The translations under genes were made by a program, and so were the position numbers. Below are positions 1 to 11,288 of a stretch of 64,000 nucleotides of DNA, piece after piece (positions within the stretch are counted from its first letter, which is position 1; each line of letters starts with the position of its first letter). The notes below the pieces were generated by a model. The model had not been told where the DNA came from. It did no database searches and saw only the letters and a program-made list of their open reading frames with translations. Source of the stretch: Gymnothorax reevesii (lineage: Eukaryota; Chordata; Actinopteri; Anguilliformes; Muraenidae); the NCBI GenBank assembly GCA_029721435.1, contig CM056583.1, forward strand, positions 93,417,575-93,481,574, given 5' to 3'.

Positions 1-1757
1 CCCTCCAATCCCTGTTTTTTAGGAGTTGCATGAATTAAACTCTTCAGCTAAGCCTGATGTGCAAACTGGTCAATATCCTTGCCCATAGTATCGATCCAGT
101 AGTTTAAAAAAATTATCACTTGCGACAGAAAAAAAACAACAGTATTCCAATTAGTGGTTAAAAAAAATACGTTTTGCGAAGCAAAAAATCCGACATAGAA
201 TTGATTCTCTCACATTCTACAGTCAATTACAGTCATCACACACAAAATATGCGTAGTTCCCTACCATGGATTAATGCGTATATTCCTCCAATGACAAATT
301 CAGCGCTCCCTTCTATCCACCCAAGTACTGGTGTTGATAGCCAGTCACTCAATTATATACTCAGATTCATCTGCGTAACTCTACAGTTATAGTTCACACC
401 CTCGTGATGCTTCCCCGGTACCGATGTATTGATAGACTCGTTTCTTATCAAATTCCTGTGTGTTTAAACTTTCCTCAATAACTGAAATACATTGACAGGA
501 CAATAAGAATAGGATACAAAGCTAAGCGTAAAAGTAAGGTCGGTTGTGTTCTTCGAATGTTGGCCACGGTTGCGCAGCTGAAAATAATGCGATATCAAAG
601 AAACAAAGACACTCGAAACCGGCCTGAAGTGTTCAGTTTCATTTACGAGATACATGTTGTATGGACGCGGTCAATGGGAATTATTCCAAATGAAACAGTA
701 CTTGAGGGTTCCTTCAACCCGATACAACTGTCTCTGGAGGAGGGCATCAATGAAGAAAACAGGTTATAGTTCTACTCTGTTTGCATTTTGCTCATTATAG
801 CTTTTTGCTGTAGGATTTATACCGCGTTTAAAGACATCGAATGCCAAGGTTTTCGTTTCTCCAAATGCATGCAGGACACGCACGTTGGTAGATCCCTCGG
901 TACGTTCATTACACCATTCTGTTGAATATGGAGGTATATGTCGTTTGATTTTTCCTGAAAGTGAAATTTCTGTTCTGTTAAAATAAAGTGTATTTCAGAA
1001 TTCAGATATTACTGAGTTAGTGAGTTTTTACCCTTATAAGGTGTAAGGTTATGAGCTCGGATATGAGAGCGGTTAGCTTTTCATTGCAGCGTGAATGTTA
1101 TAGCTGTTTAATCAGAACTGTATTTAATGCTTGGGGGACTTCGAGGAAAAACGGACAATATTGTTTACTTTATTATGGAGAAAGGGCATGTTTTGTGTTT
1201 GGAGAGGTCACTGGTGACCAATGATGTTCAACTGCACTGATATTGATAAATTCATACTGAACTCAACCAGAAAATCATTAGTTCATGCTGAATTTCATGC
1301 CCCAAGAGTTAATTTGTGTTAAATATATGATTAATGTATAATTTGACTGTGAACCATTTTGATGGATCTAAGACTTTGGGGTGACACCTGGATAGCTGTC
1401 TAATTTGGCTCATAGCAAGCAGGTAATCTAGAATGTAATGTTCAAGATGAATTGTACTTGTGGTCAAGAAGTTTATGATCCCAGAAATGTATAGATTTAA
1501 GCCCCAGCAGTTTTTCCATTTGTCAGTATTATTTTTTTTGGTATTGCAATGGTGAATTCTCATGAAGATTTTTTATGTTTGCAGCCTCGTTTCTCCACCA
1601 AAATCATAAAAATAAACTGAAATATGATGGGAATCTAAATGCTTCAAGTGTCAATTGAGCCAAAGTTTTTCTGTCTGTGAAGCTGCAATCTTGAATTATA
1701 AAGCCTTAAATCAGGTAACACCTAAAAAGCCAGATTTGGCTTCAGCGCAAAGGGCTT
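1..1757. other. Non-coding flank, no recognised gene
   Basis: Only short open frames occur on both strands and none has recognisable protein motifs or splice context. No repeat family was identified by eye. It probably belongs to an upstream MMP17 intron or to intergenic DNA. The right edge at about 1757 is where element A's 3' LTR homology begins abruptly. Confidence 0.5.
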
Positions 1758-2091
1758 AAGGTTAATACTACGTGACGAAATATTTACAATCACCCTCAAA
1801 TAAGTGCTGGTTAGTATGGGTTACTAATTATCCTTTCAGAGAACGCATTCACTCAGTTTCGTGAGACCGAGAATTTAAGCACAGGTGGAAGCAATGAATG
1901 AAATACTAGAGCCGAAACCAAAAGAGGACACATGATTGGTGGATGAGACGCAGGCATGCTGATCGCTGTCACACAACATAACTGATGGCAGCAAGGGAGT
2001 GGATCGTCAGACGGCCGAAATGAAAGCTGAAATATAAAATGAAAGTAAAGCACAAGCACAAAGACAGCACACATGAGGCAGAATCATAGCA
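1758..2091 (-). repeat. Truncated 3' LTR of element A
   Basis: It is clearly similar to 8017-8355 (the terminal part of the 5' LTR) and to 51030-51368 (a solo LTR). The shared end reads AATCATAACA or a close variant, the inverted form of an LTR start TGTT. The homology stops abruptly at about 1758, so roughly 475 bp of the LTR is missing. Confidence 0.8.
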
Positions 2092-2715
2092 GTACCCCCC
2101 GCCCCCCCAATGAGCGCCACCTGGCACTTAAAGGGAACACCAAGAACTAAAAATACAAGAAACACCAAAAAACTAAATACAAAAACCCATAAGACTAATA
2201 CAAAACAAAGAACACCTACAAAATACTAAATACAAAAACCCCAAAGACTAACAAGAAACATTTAACCAAATACTGAAGACAAAACACTAAAGACTAAAGC
2301 CTCTCTTACAACCTGCCGTGCGTGCTTCTGCGTGCTGTCTACGGGCAAAAATGTGCCAAATCGCAAGGGACACGCACGACACCCGTACGGATTTTCTACC
2401 TCGCAGACCACACGCAAAGGCCGTAGAAGAAAATTGGTATGCACATTACTTTCTGCGTGCACCCTGCGATTTCAGAATCGCAGCCAGCCTGCAAGGGGGT
2501 TGCAAGGTGAAGGTACGCTATACTTTTGCCTCACTTCCCACTTGCGTTCCTCGTGCGTTGTGCGTAAGTACTGAAGCTGCACATGTCAAGTACATGGCAA
2601 ATGCGTACAACTTAAGTGTCTTGTGCTTCTCAAGTGCCTGTACCGCCTAGGTCACACGAAGGACTTACGGGGCAAGCATGTGCTCTACTCTACACAAAGG
2701 TGACCAGTACTTGCC

Positions 2716-2722
2716 TATATAA
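2716..2722 (+). promoter_or_regulatory. TATA box upstream of a 28-codon basic ORF
   Basis: TATATAA at 2716-2722 lies about 83 bp before an ATG at 2805. The frame 2805-2891 encodes 28 residues beginning MAPKKARKGTAKAAK, strongly basic and alanine-rich, then Ser-rich, then a stop. It looks like the truncated first exon of a transposon gene (nuclear-localisation-like), but the product is unknown. Confidence 0.4.
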
Positions 2723-2758
2723 GGTCACACGAGCAGCGCACTTCTTCAGTTTGTATTT

Positions 2759-3337
2759 TCAATTTTGAAGCAAAGGATCAAAAGAAGAAGGAAAAGAAAA
2801 CGGAATGGCTCCCAAGAAAGCAAGAAAGGGAACTGCTAAGGCAGCTAAGACAACGGCCTCGCGGTCTTCTTCCTCCTTGAGCATCCTCTGATATTGAATA
2901 TGGTCCAGTGTTGTAGCCATGATGATGCTGAAGATGATACTGAAGATGAGACCAAGATGCTCTGTCTTTATTACTCCTGGAAAAATGTTGGGGTAGACAT
3001 AGTTGCCGTTGGGAGCCAGTGCGCCCATCTTACAATGGAAGTGAGTGAAGCGCACGGGCACTGTACAATTCCCAAAAAGTACGTGCTGAGTGAGTGAAAC
3101 ATACGACAACCATACTAGAAGCGCACTTAGCAGGAACGCGCCGCACGCTGCACACACGATCAAAAACTTCCAATTTTCATACATTGGCCGAGTGGCGCGC
3201 AAGTGGGTTGCACGAGCCACTTGCTCCATAAGTACGACACACTTGCAACACCACAGAAACCCTACGTCCTCTACGGGATGGCTACGGCCAATGAATTTCC
3301 CCAAAAATCGCAGAGCTCTTGCGGCTAGGTAACCCAT
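2759..3337 (-). CDS. Uncharacterised membrane-protein-like ORF (192 aa) in the Harbinger-like element
   Basis: I do not recognise this family. The frame starts with a true ATG at 3335-3337, only 22 bp inside the transposon terminus, and runs 192 codons. It shows a Cys-rich patch near residues 29-35, a strong hydrophobic segment around residues 58-80, a possible glycosylation site NCT near 89, a second hydrophobic segment around 127-143, an acidic linker, and a third hydrophobic stretch near 160-178. The last third lies antisense to a short plus-strand frame that has its own TATA box, so the C-terminus may be fortuitous. It could be captured host sequence, a transposon accessory gene, or chance. 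No homologue can be named from sequence alone. Confidence 0.3.
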   Translation of the reverse strand: MGYLAARALRFLGKFIGRSHPVEDVGFLWCCKCVVLMEQVARATHLRATRPMYENWKFLIVCAACGAFLLSALLVWLSYVSLTQHVLFGNCTVPVRFTHFHCKMGALAPNGNYVYPNIFPGVIKTEHLGLIFSIIFSIIMATTLDHIQYQRMLKEEEDREAVVLAALAVPFLAFLGAIPFSFPSSFDPLLQN

Positions 3338-3448
3338 ACAACCGGTTGTAAAAGAGGCTTAAGACACAAAACACGTAACCAAATACTAAACAGCACAAGA
3401 ACACTAAACATAAACAAGATTACTCAAGATCTCCATCATAAGCTGGGG

Positions 3449-6400
3449 CTATGGCTTGGGGTGAGTCTTGTGGAACTCGGTAACAAGCTTCTTATCTAAT
3501 ATAAATCTTGCGGGAACCCAGAAACATTCCTCGGGACCATAACCTTCCCAGTCCACGAGGTACGGAATATCCCTACCCCTCTGCCGACAGTTGAGGAGCT
3601 TGACACGGATGGCGGTGGGACTGATGACTTTATCCACGGGGAAGGGACTAAGGAATCTGGGGGCAAGCTTGCGGGACTCCACTCTGACGGGGATGTCCTG
3701 GGCGGAGAGCCAGACCTTCTGGCCGACACGGTAGGTGGGGGCCGGCTTACGTCGCTTGTCCACCGAGTCCTTCATCTGCTTCCCCGCCCAGATGAGAGCA
3801 CGGCAGGCGGGGTGCCAGGTGTAACGACATCGCCTTATGAAGGCCTCTGTAGACAGTACCCCCACCTCCACCTCCTGTGAGGGGAACAGGGGAGGATGGT
3901 AGCCCAGGCAACACTCGAAAGGGATGAGACCAGAGGCTGCGGATTCGTGCGAGTTGTAGACGTATTCAACCCAAGGCAGATGGGCTGACCATGAGCCTGG
4001 GCTCTTGGCGCATACACACCGCAGCATGGTCTCCAGGGTCTGGTTAGCCTGCTCGGTCTGGCCTTTGGACTGTGGATGAAACCCGGAAGTGAGGGAATAG
4101 GAGGGACCTAGGAGGGACAGGAAGGCTTTCCAAAAATGGGAGGTGAACTGGGGACCACGGTCAGACACAACGTCTGCAGGGATGCTATGGGGATGGACAA
4201 TGTGCTGAAGCTTGGGGAGTGCAATGCTGCTACTTTAGAAAACCGGTTGACTATGGTGAGGATGGTGGTATTGCCTTGGGAGGGAGGGAGGCCAGTGACG
4301 AAATCTAGAGTTACTAGGGATAGGGATTGACTGAAGGAGACCAAAGGGGGGTGTGCGTAGTGTATTGGCTGTGGCACAGACCGAGCAGGCACTTTCGAAG
4401 CCCTTGACGTCGTCTGGTGGGTCTAGCCACCAGAAGTGACGCTGAATGAAGGCAGTGGTCTTCTTGTTCCCAGGATGGCCCGAGAACTGCGATCCGTGTC
4501 CCCACTGGAGCACCTCAGACCGGAGGCCCTGGGGAATGAACAGACAGTTATCGGGACAGGCACTGGGCACGGCCCACCCAGTGCTGCCCGGACCCTTTTT
4601 TCAATCGGGAGCTGAATAGCACTGAGGAAACGACTCAGTGGGAGGATGGTCTCGGGAGGTTTCTCGGGAGTGGCACCCGTCTCGAACCGTTGAGAGAGGG
4701 CATCCGCCTTGGCATTACGGGACCCAGGCCTGTAAGCCAAGGAGAAATTGAATCTCTCAAAAAATAAGGTCCACGGGGCCTGCCAGGATTAAGCCTATTA
4801 GCGGTCTTCAGGTACTCTTGGTTTTTGTGGTCCGTCCACACCAGAAATGGCGTAGTGGTTCCCTCTAGCCAGTGACGCCACTCCTCCAGAGCCAACTTGA
4901 CTGGTAGAAACTCCTGGTTACCGACGTCATAGTTAGCCTCAGTAGGCCTGAGGTGGTGCGAAAAGAAGGCATAGGGGTGTACCTTCCTGTCCATAGTGGA
5001 TATCTGGGACAGCACCGCTCCCACGCCCACGTTGGAGGCATCCACCTCTATGATTAACTGGTACGCCAGGTCCGGAGTCATCTGGATGGGGGCAGATGTA
5101 AACCGCCGCTTAAGCTGTTGGAAGGCCTGGTCTGCCTGGGGGTTCCAGCGGAATGGCTGCTTAATAGAAGTCAGCGCTGTCAGTGGAGCTGCTACCGTGC
5201 TGTACCCTCGGATGAAGCGGCGGTAAAAGTTTGCAAACCCTAGGAATCCCTGGAGAGCTTTGCAGTCCTTGGGCTAGGGCCGTTCCAGGACGGACTGCAC
5301 CTTGGCGGATCCATTCTCAGGGACCCGGGAGAGATGATGTAACCCAGAAACCTTGACGAGCAGGTGTGGAACTCGCACTTTTCGGCCTTCATGAAAAGGC
5401 GGTTCTCCAACAAATGTTTCAGGAATTGGCGCACAAGCCAAATATGCTCCTCTTGGTGCGTGAGAAAATGAGGATGTCATCCAGGTAGACATAAACGAAC
5501 CGGCCGATCATGTCACCCAGGACATCGTTCACCAGATGCTGGAACACTGCGGGCGCGTTAGTAAGACCAGAGGGAACCACCAGGAATTCCCAGTAGCCAC
5601 TGGGGGTATTGAACGCGGTCTTCCATTCATCCCCCTTGCGAATCCGCACCAAATGGTAAGCGTTCCGCAGATCCAGCTTGGTAAACACCTGGGCCCCCTG
5701 GATGATGTCGAAGGCAGACGATATGAGAGGGAGAGGATAACGGTTCCGGACCGTTATCTTGTTCAACCCTCTATAGTCGATGCAGAGTCGATCTTTTTTC
5801 GCCATGAAGAAGAACCTGGCTCCTGCTGGCGACCTGGAGGGTCAAATTATCCCAGCCGCGGGAGACTCCTGGAGGTACTTCTCCATAGCGGCTCTCTCAG
5901 GCTGAGACAGGGAGAAGACCCGCCCCCGAGGCGGCACTGCTCCCAGCAGGAGGTTGATCTCACAATCATAGAGCCGGTGAGGTAGCAAAGACACCGCCCC
6001 AGACTTGCTGAATACCGCACCCAGGTCAAGGTATTCAGCAGGGACTCGGCAGAGATCAGGCGCTGGCTCAGAAGAAACCTGTGGCCCAGGCACAGGTGAA
6101 ACCGCATGGCGAAAGCAGTGGGCGGAACAAGAGGACTTCCACTCACGAACCTCGTGGGTGGGGCAGTCCAAGACCGGGCCATGCTTGTGGAGCCAGGGGT
6201 GTCCCAGAACCACCGGGATCTTGGAAACCAGATAATCAAGAAGGTCATGGTCTCGCGATGGTTGCCAGAGAGCAGAAGCTAGACTGGAGCCGTTTGATGT
6301 TCGATTTGAGCCAGTCTTTGGCCCTCGAGGCCAAAGACGGTCAGAGGCCACCCCAGTGGGGAGAGTGGAATACCCCAGGAGGCTGCGGCTTCGGCATCCA

Positions 6401-6460
6401 GAAAGTTCCCCTCCGCTCCAGATTCCACCAAAGTGGAGGCACGAAGGCTCTGGTTGCCCT
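3449..6460 (-). pseudogene. Element A pol (PR-RT-RNaseH-INT-chromodomain), frameshifted
   Basis: It encoded the replication polyprotein of the chromovirus. Reading from high to low coordinates: the aspartic protease region near 6430-6100, including a VLGHPW motif; RT at about 5805-5240 with the YLDD active site; RNase H at about 5081-4640 (IIEVDAS motif); the integrase HHCC zinc finger at about 4520-4400; the integrase core and C-terminus to 3620; and a chromodomain ([12 protein letters not shown]) near 3600-3449. At least five frame breaks separate these blocks. The protease catalytic Asp appears as Glu (GAA, plus positions 6423-6425). The integrase core retains a SDRGPQF-type motif. The gene is dead. 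Closest relative in the window is element B. Confidence 0.85.
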
Positions 6461-7511
6461 AGGCTAGGGTCACCGAGATGCAGGTCCGACAGTTGGAAGA
6501 GGTCTCAGGTTGAGAAGTGCCCACAAAATGCCCCTGCTGACCACAGTAGAGGCAGGCCTTGGACTGCATGCGGCGATCCCTCTCCTCCTTTATCAGGCGA
6601 TTATGTCCTATCTGCATAGGCTCAGGCTCTGGTTGGTGGGCTCGGGAGGATGCTCGATTGGGAGAAGCTGGTGATGGTGATTGAATTACAGAAGCCTCAG
6701 AGGATTCGAAGGGAGTTGACCGCCCCAAGTGAGTGGCAGTCTTCTCCTGGCGCCGGTTGGAGAGAGCTGGCCGACATCACCCTAAGCAAGTGGCAGTCTC
6801 CTCCTGGCGGCTGTTGGAGAGAGCAGGCCGATGTCACCCCAAGCAAGTGGCAGTCTCCTCCAGGCAGTTGTCAATCCGGATGGCAAGATCCGCCACAGCC
6901 TCGGGAGTCTTGGGTAAATCCTGGAACAGGAGGTGATCTTTAATGTCATCAGCTAGCCCTTTCACAAAGAGGTTTCGGAGCGCTTGGGAATTCCTCTTGA
7001 GACTGGCAGCTAGGGTCTGGAACTCGATGGCATACTCTGCCACCGAGCGGCTTCCCTGTCGAATCCGGTTCAGCTCTCTTCCAGCAGCGGTACCGCACCT
7101 GCTGCGGTCGAACAGCCACTCCATCTCGGAAGACAGGGTTGAGAAGGTGGAAACACAAGGGAGGTGGCCTGACTAGGCAGCGGTGCCTCACTGGAGAGCT
7201 GGGCCCGTCAGGTGAGAATTGACGAAGGCCACCTTGGCAGGCTCTGTGGTGTAGGTTCTGGGCTGCAGGGCGAAGAGCATCTCGCATATGGTCAGGAATG
7301 GTCTGCAGTACCCAGGATTGCCATTGTAGCGCTCGCGAGGTGGTAGCTGAGGCTCACTACCAAAACCAGGAGGTGGCGATGCAGTAGCTCGAGCGGGAGG
7401 GTAAGGTTGCCCCATGCTTTCAGTTGCGGTGGTCTGCTGCGCTGCCAGGGCAGCAGTCAGGTGTTGGATCTGCTGCCGCTGGCGCTGGAGCTCAGCATCG
7501 CAGGAATCCAT
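6459..7511 (-). pseudogene. Element A gag, frameshifted
   Basis: It encoded the capsid/nucleocapsid polyprotein. The frame opens with ATG at 7509-7511 (MDSCDAELQRQRQQ), an N-terminal Gln-rich helix, followed by a Pro-rich patch and the capsid-like body. It is broken near 7190 and again near 6830. The nucleocapsid zinc knuckle near 6545-6500 reads [14 protein letters not shown], so the fourth metal ligand Cys is replaced by Ser. A tandem duplication of about 57 bp (about 2.5 copies, roughly 6725-6865) lies between the capsid and nucleocapsid parts and contributes to frame loss. The start is only 29 nt from the 5' LTR. Confidence 0.75.
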
Positions 7512-7529
7512 CCTGGTGGTGTTCAGGAG

Positions 7530-7538
7530 ATGGATCCT
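7530..7538 (-). promoter_or_regulatory. Self-complementary primer-binding site, element A
   Basis: Two bases inside the 5' LTR the minus strand reads AGGATCCAT. This is the exact reverse complement of the minus-strand sequence ATGGATCCT in the LTR at plus 7694-7702, about 33 nt downstream of the TATA box, where the transcript should begin. Tf1/sushi elements are known to prime reverse transcription with their own mRNA 5' end. No TGG-initiated tRNA-type primer site is seen. Confidence 0.65.
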
Positions 7539-7540
7539 TC

Positions 7541-8355
7541 TGTAAGAAGAGGTCAGGGGAACACCAGTTGCAGGATCCAGAAGTGTTTATTAAACACCAA
7601 ACTCTAGGAGAAAATTGGCAGACACGCCAGAAATAAAACACCGTGAAGGCACGAGGAGCTGAGATTTCACCAGATAGAACTGAGTTAAATACGAGGATCC
7701 ATGTGACGTCCTCTCCCAATACTGCCACATATATAGCCACGAGAGGAGGCGGGGACTCGGAATGCAATCTCGACTGAAACAGAAACACATGGGATTAATA
7801 AGCAATTACTTGAGAACTGGGTTAAGAAGAATGACTCGAGACAAGACGCTGAGACCATCAATCAAGCTAGACAGTTTAGATTAAGGTAATCTAAACATGA
7901 CGAGTAAAAAGCACCACAAGAGAAGCGAAGGGAAGCACAGCTTTTAATGCAGTTATTCAGGGATAACTTGGGCAGAATTCACGAAAGCCATAAACACATG
8001 CACTCGGTAATGAGTTAATTAAGGTTAATACTACGTGATGAAATATTTACAATCACCCTCAAATAAGTGCTGGTTAGTGTGGGTTAGTAATTATCCTATC
8101 AGAGAACGCATTCACTCAAAGTTTCGCAAGACCCAGAATTAAACACAGGTGGAAACAATGAATGAAATACTAGGGCCGAAACTGAAAGAGGAAATGTGAT
8201 GGGACGACGAGACGCAGGCATGCTGATGGCTGTCACGCGACATAACTGATGGCAGCAAGGGATTGGATCATCAGATGGCCGAAATGAAAGCTGAAATATA
8301 AAATGAAAGTGAAGCACAAGCACGAAGACAGCACACACAAGGTCGAATCATAACA
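7541..8355 (-). repeat. 5' LTR of element A
   Basis: The 815-bp LTR runs TGTAAGAAGAGG (plus-strand left edge) to ATCATAACA (right edge), giving TG...CA ends on either strand. Its minus-strand promoter has TATATAT at plus 7729-7735, followed about 33 nt downstream by the predicted transcript start. Related copies lie at 1758-2091 and 50509-51368. Confidence 0.8.
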
Positions 8356-8684
8356 GCGAGTCGAGCATTATTCAGGTCAGGAGACCACAAGATTGTGTTC
8401 TTCAAAGGCATGAGTCGAGCATTATTCAGGTCAGGAGACCTCAAGATTGTGTTCTTAAAAGGCATGAGTCGAGCATTATTCAAGTCAGGAGACCTCAAGA
8501 TTGTGTTCTTCAAAGGCATGAGTCGAGCATTATTCAGGTCAGGAGACCAAAAGATTGTGTTCTTAAAAGGCATGAGTCGAGCATTATTCAGGTCAGGAGA
8601 CCACAAGATTGTGTTCTTCCAAGGCATGAGTCGAGCATTATTCAGGTCAGGAGACCTCAAGATTGTGTTCTTAAAAGGTATGAG
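8356..8684. repeat. 54-bp minisatellite, left part
   Basis: About six tandem copies of a 54-bp unit containing CAGGTCAGGAGACC and AAGATTGTGTTCTT. All units here carry the variant GAGTCGAGC. Because 54 is divisible by three, long frames are open on both strands, but they are only repeat translations. The array starts at the edge of element A's LTR and is cut off by the insertion at 8685. Confidence 0.9.
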
Positions 8685-10189
8685 TGTAGCATGTGCGCAC
8701 TAAATTTGGAACCCTATGGGTGCTATGTTGCACAAAGCAAGGCAATATTAATTGTTGGGCTAGTTCAGGAGATCTAAGTTCGGCTCTAGGAGTGGAGAGA
8801 GGAAGAGACTGAGACAGAACTTGCGGTTTAAAATGGTACCATGTATTGGAAAGAATAGAACAAACAAAACATAAGGAATAATTAACATTCAATACATTCA
8901 ATGCAATCAAATGAATTCAACAAGTTCAATCTAGTCAAATGAGCCCCATCAGTTTGATGAATTCAGTCCATTCACATAATGAGCTCAATAAAAGTTCAGG
9001 TTGCCCACAACGCGAAGGGTTGTGAACACGATGACTTCAGGCGGCTCGATTGTCCAACGGGATAGTGTCCAAAGTGGGGGAAGGGAATGTGTGTGCGAGT
9101 GTGTGTGTGTGTGGGTGACAGGCCGCTCAAGCGTACGAGTTGGGGGCAAATAATAAGGAAAACTGGCTGCAATAAAGAGCCTCCTACCAGCCCGACCAGA
9201 GCAGGAGGAGCAAGTCCTGGGAAGTGAGTAGTGTAGCAGGTGACTTGCAGACTCACTGCCCAACATGCATGGACTCAGTTCACATGAATTGAATTCCTAG
9301 TTCTAGCTCGCCATCAGACCTGGCCTGAATAAAAAGGAGCAGGACCAGGGTCAGTTCCCGGTGTACACCAACATATATATAACAAATAAAAACCAGTCAA
9401 TAAACAATGCAGGTCGCATCACAATTAATGACATTTCCCATATTGTACAATATTAACAAGCCATATCATAATAAATAACAAATGCATTCAAAGGTATTCA
9501 TTATCAGTTCAAATATAAAAAGACAGTGCATAATATTAATGGAACAGAATAGAAAAAGCAGCACTTTGTTTACCTTTGAAATGCATTGAAGTGCACCGAA
9601 GTGCACGAAAATGCATATGTGCGATGGCTGCAAACAATTATTAAGTTTGGCTTTTTTTTAAGTGCTTTCAATTGCAACGTAACAATAACCAGCAGTAAAC
9701 ATCTTAAAAGTGACTCGACAGAAGTTACACTTCATTGAATAACATACACTTTGAGAAACCCGGGCATAAATGAGCATGCTAATCGCTCCAGCTAATGTAA
9801 TGGAAGTGGCTAAGCTAAGCTAACCCCATAGTATGAATGCAATTCAAAGCTAACTGTTAACTCGACTCACCAGTTCCGCAGTTTAAACTAATTTAACTGC
9901 TTCGTCTTCCAGCGCTGGTAGTCGGCTCCTATAAGTTGACATTAGTTTAACAAGTTAACGAAGCTTCAGACGATGACATAGCGAAATTATAACTTTTCAC
10001 CTTAATGTACCTGCAGCGTTTGTCCGTCTCTGCGTGCCCCGCTCGCATCATCCGACTGACTTCCTGTAGCGGCGTTTTAGGGACACTGATAGATTGCGTG
10101 TGGTCATGTGACGGCTAGGCGTGACGTAACGACGCCCAGACTAACGCAAGGAGACCTGAATGAACTCGGTTTTTTCCACCCGGGTTACA
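8685..10189. mobile_element. Putative solo LTR or small retroelement inserted in the 54-bp array
   Basis: A 1505-bp unique segment interrupts the minisatellite. Its ends are TGTAGC (8685) and GTTACA (10189), short inverted TG...CA termini. The array sequence TGAG is repeated on both sides (8681-8684 and 10190-10193), a 4-bp target duplication as made by some endogenous retrovirus classes. It contains AATAAA motifs, a GT microsatellite near 9086-9114 and a GC-richer end with a TGACGTAA motif near 10115-10130. No protein is recognised. Orientation is unresolved. Confidence 0.5.
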
Positions 10190-10968
10190 TGAGTCTAGCA
10201 TCATTCAGGTCAGGAGACCACAAGATTGTTTTCTTCAAAGGTACGAGTCTAGCATTATTCTGGTCAGGAGACCTCAAGATTGTGTTCTTTAAAGGTATGA
10301 GTCTTGCATTATTCAGGTCAGGAGACCTCAAGATTGTGTTCTTTAAAGGTATGAGTCTAGCATTATTCAGGTCAGGAGACCTCAAGATTGTGTTCTTTAA
10401 AGGTATGAGTCTAGCATTATTCAGGTCAGGAGACCTTAGGATAGTGTTCTTCAAAGGTATGAGTCTGGCATAATTCAGGTCAGGAGACCACAAGATTGTG
10501 TTCTTCAAAGGTACGAGTCTAGCATTATTCAAGTCAGGAGACCACAAGATTGTGTTCTTCAAAGATACGAGTCTAGCATTATTCAGGTCAGGAGACCTCA
10601 GGAAAGTGTTCTTCAAAGGTATGAGTCTAGCATAATTCAGGTCAGGAGACCACAGGATTGTGTTCTTCAAAGGTATGAGTCTAGCATTCTTCAGGTCAGG
10701 AGACCTCAAGATTGTGTTCTTCAAAGGTATGAGTCTAGCATTATTCAGGTCAGGAAACCTCAAGATTGTGTTCCTCAAAGGTATGGGTCTAGCATTCTTC
10801 AGGTCAGGAGACCACAAGATTGTGTTCTTCAAAGGTATGAGTCTAGCATTATTCAGGTCAGGAGAGCACAAGATTTTGTTCTTCAAAGGTACAAGTCTAG
10901 CATCATTCAGGTCAGGAGACCACAAGATTGTGTTCTTGAAAGATGCAGGTCTACCATTAATCCAATAG
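10190..10968. repeat. 54-bp minisatellite, right part
   Basis: About fourteen copies of the same 54-bp unit as 8356-8684. Here every unit has GTCTAGC instead of GTCGAGC, so the two blocks are distinguishable. The last unit degrades at about 10950-10968. Confidence 0.9.
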
Positions 10969-11288
10969 GCCTGGTGGGGGCGTTGTATGTGACCTACTGT
11001 ATGGGGTCATAATATGGGGCCCAGCAGAGGGTACAGTGGGATCAGTTAACGCCCCTCTGAGCTCTGCCATTGAATTCACTGAAGCAATTTTGGGTAGAAG
11101 TTGGCATTTCCCTTAGGTAATGTTGTGGCAGTCCCACACTCAATAAGGTCAGTATTGTTCATGCAGTGTGTCTTTGCTGGGACAGCTGGACATTTTGAAT
11201 TAAATGTTGCCTTAAATGTTATTTTTGATTTTAATTTAAAAGTTAATTTAAAAGTTAAATCCTGGTAATAATTAAGGCTTTTATTTAA

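Larger units (their letters stand above)
2298..3359. mobile_element. Harbinger-like DNA transposon with TAA target duplication
   Basis: The termini AGCCTCTCTTACAACC (2298-2313) and GGTTGTAAAAGAGGCT (3344-3359) are inverted repeats with one mismatch in 16. They are flanked by a 3-bp duplication TAA (2295-2297 and 3360-3362). A 3-bp TWA duplication is typical of PIF/Harbinger elements. No Harbinger nuclease or Myb-like protein is recognisable, so it looks non-autonomous. It carries a TATA box with a short plus-strand reading frame and a long antisense membrane-protein-like frame. It interrupts the 3' end of element A and is therefore younger than A. Confidence 0.75.
1758..8355 (-). mobile_element. 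Degraded chromodomain Ty3/gypsy retrotransposon (element A)
   Basis: This is a minus-strand LTR retrotransposon. It has a 5' LTR at 7541-8355, a broken gag at 7511-6459, a broken pol (PR-RT-RNaseH-INT-chromodomain) from about 6460 to 3449, and a truncated 3' LTR at 1758-2091. The 3' LTR matches only the last third of the 5' LTR; its other part is missing, so the far target duplication cannot be read. A G-rich polypurine tract on the minus strand (plus-strand C run just after 2091) abuts the 3' LTR. A Harbinger-like transposon (2298-3359) sits between pol and the 3' LTR. Domain order, the C-terminal chromodomain and the self-complementary primer site place it with vertebrate Tf1/sushi-type chromoviruses. 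Several frameshifts and stops make it inactive. Confidence 0.85.

Noticed and set aside
174..769. Short ORFs at the window start
   Set aside because: No recognisable motifs, overlapping on opposite strands, length expected by chance.
8271..8660. Long minus-strand ORF of repeating SPDLNNARLMPLKN units (also 10185-10925)
   Set aside because: The period is 54 bp, so both strands stay open by arithmetic; no start context, signal or domain supports a repeat protein.
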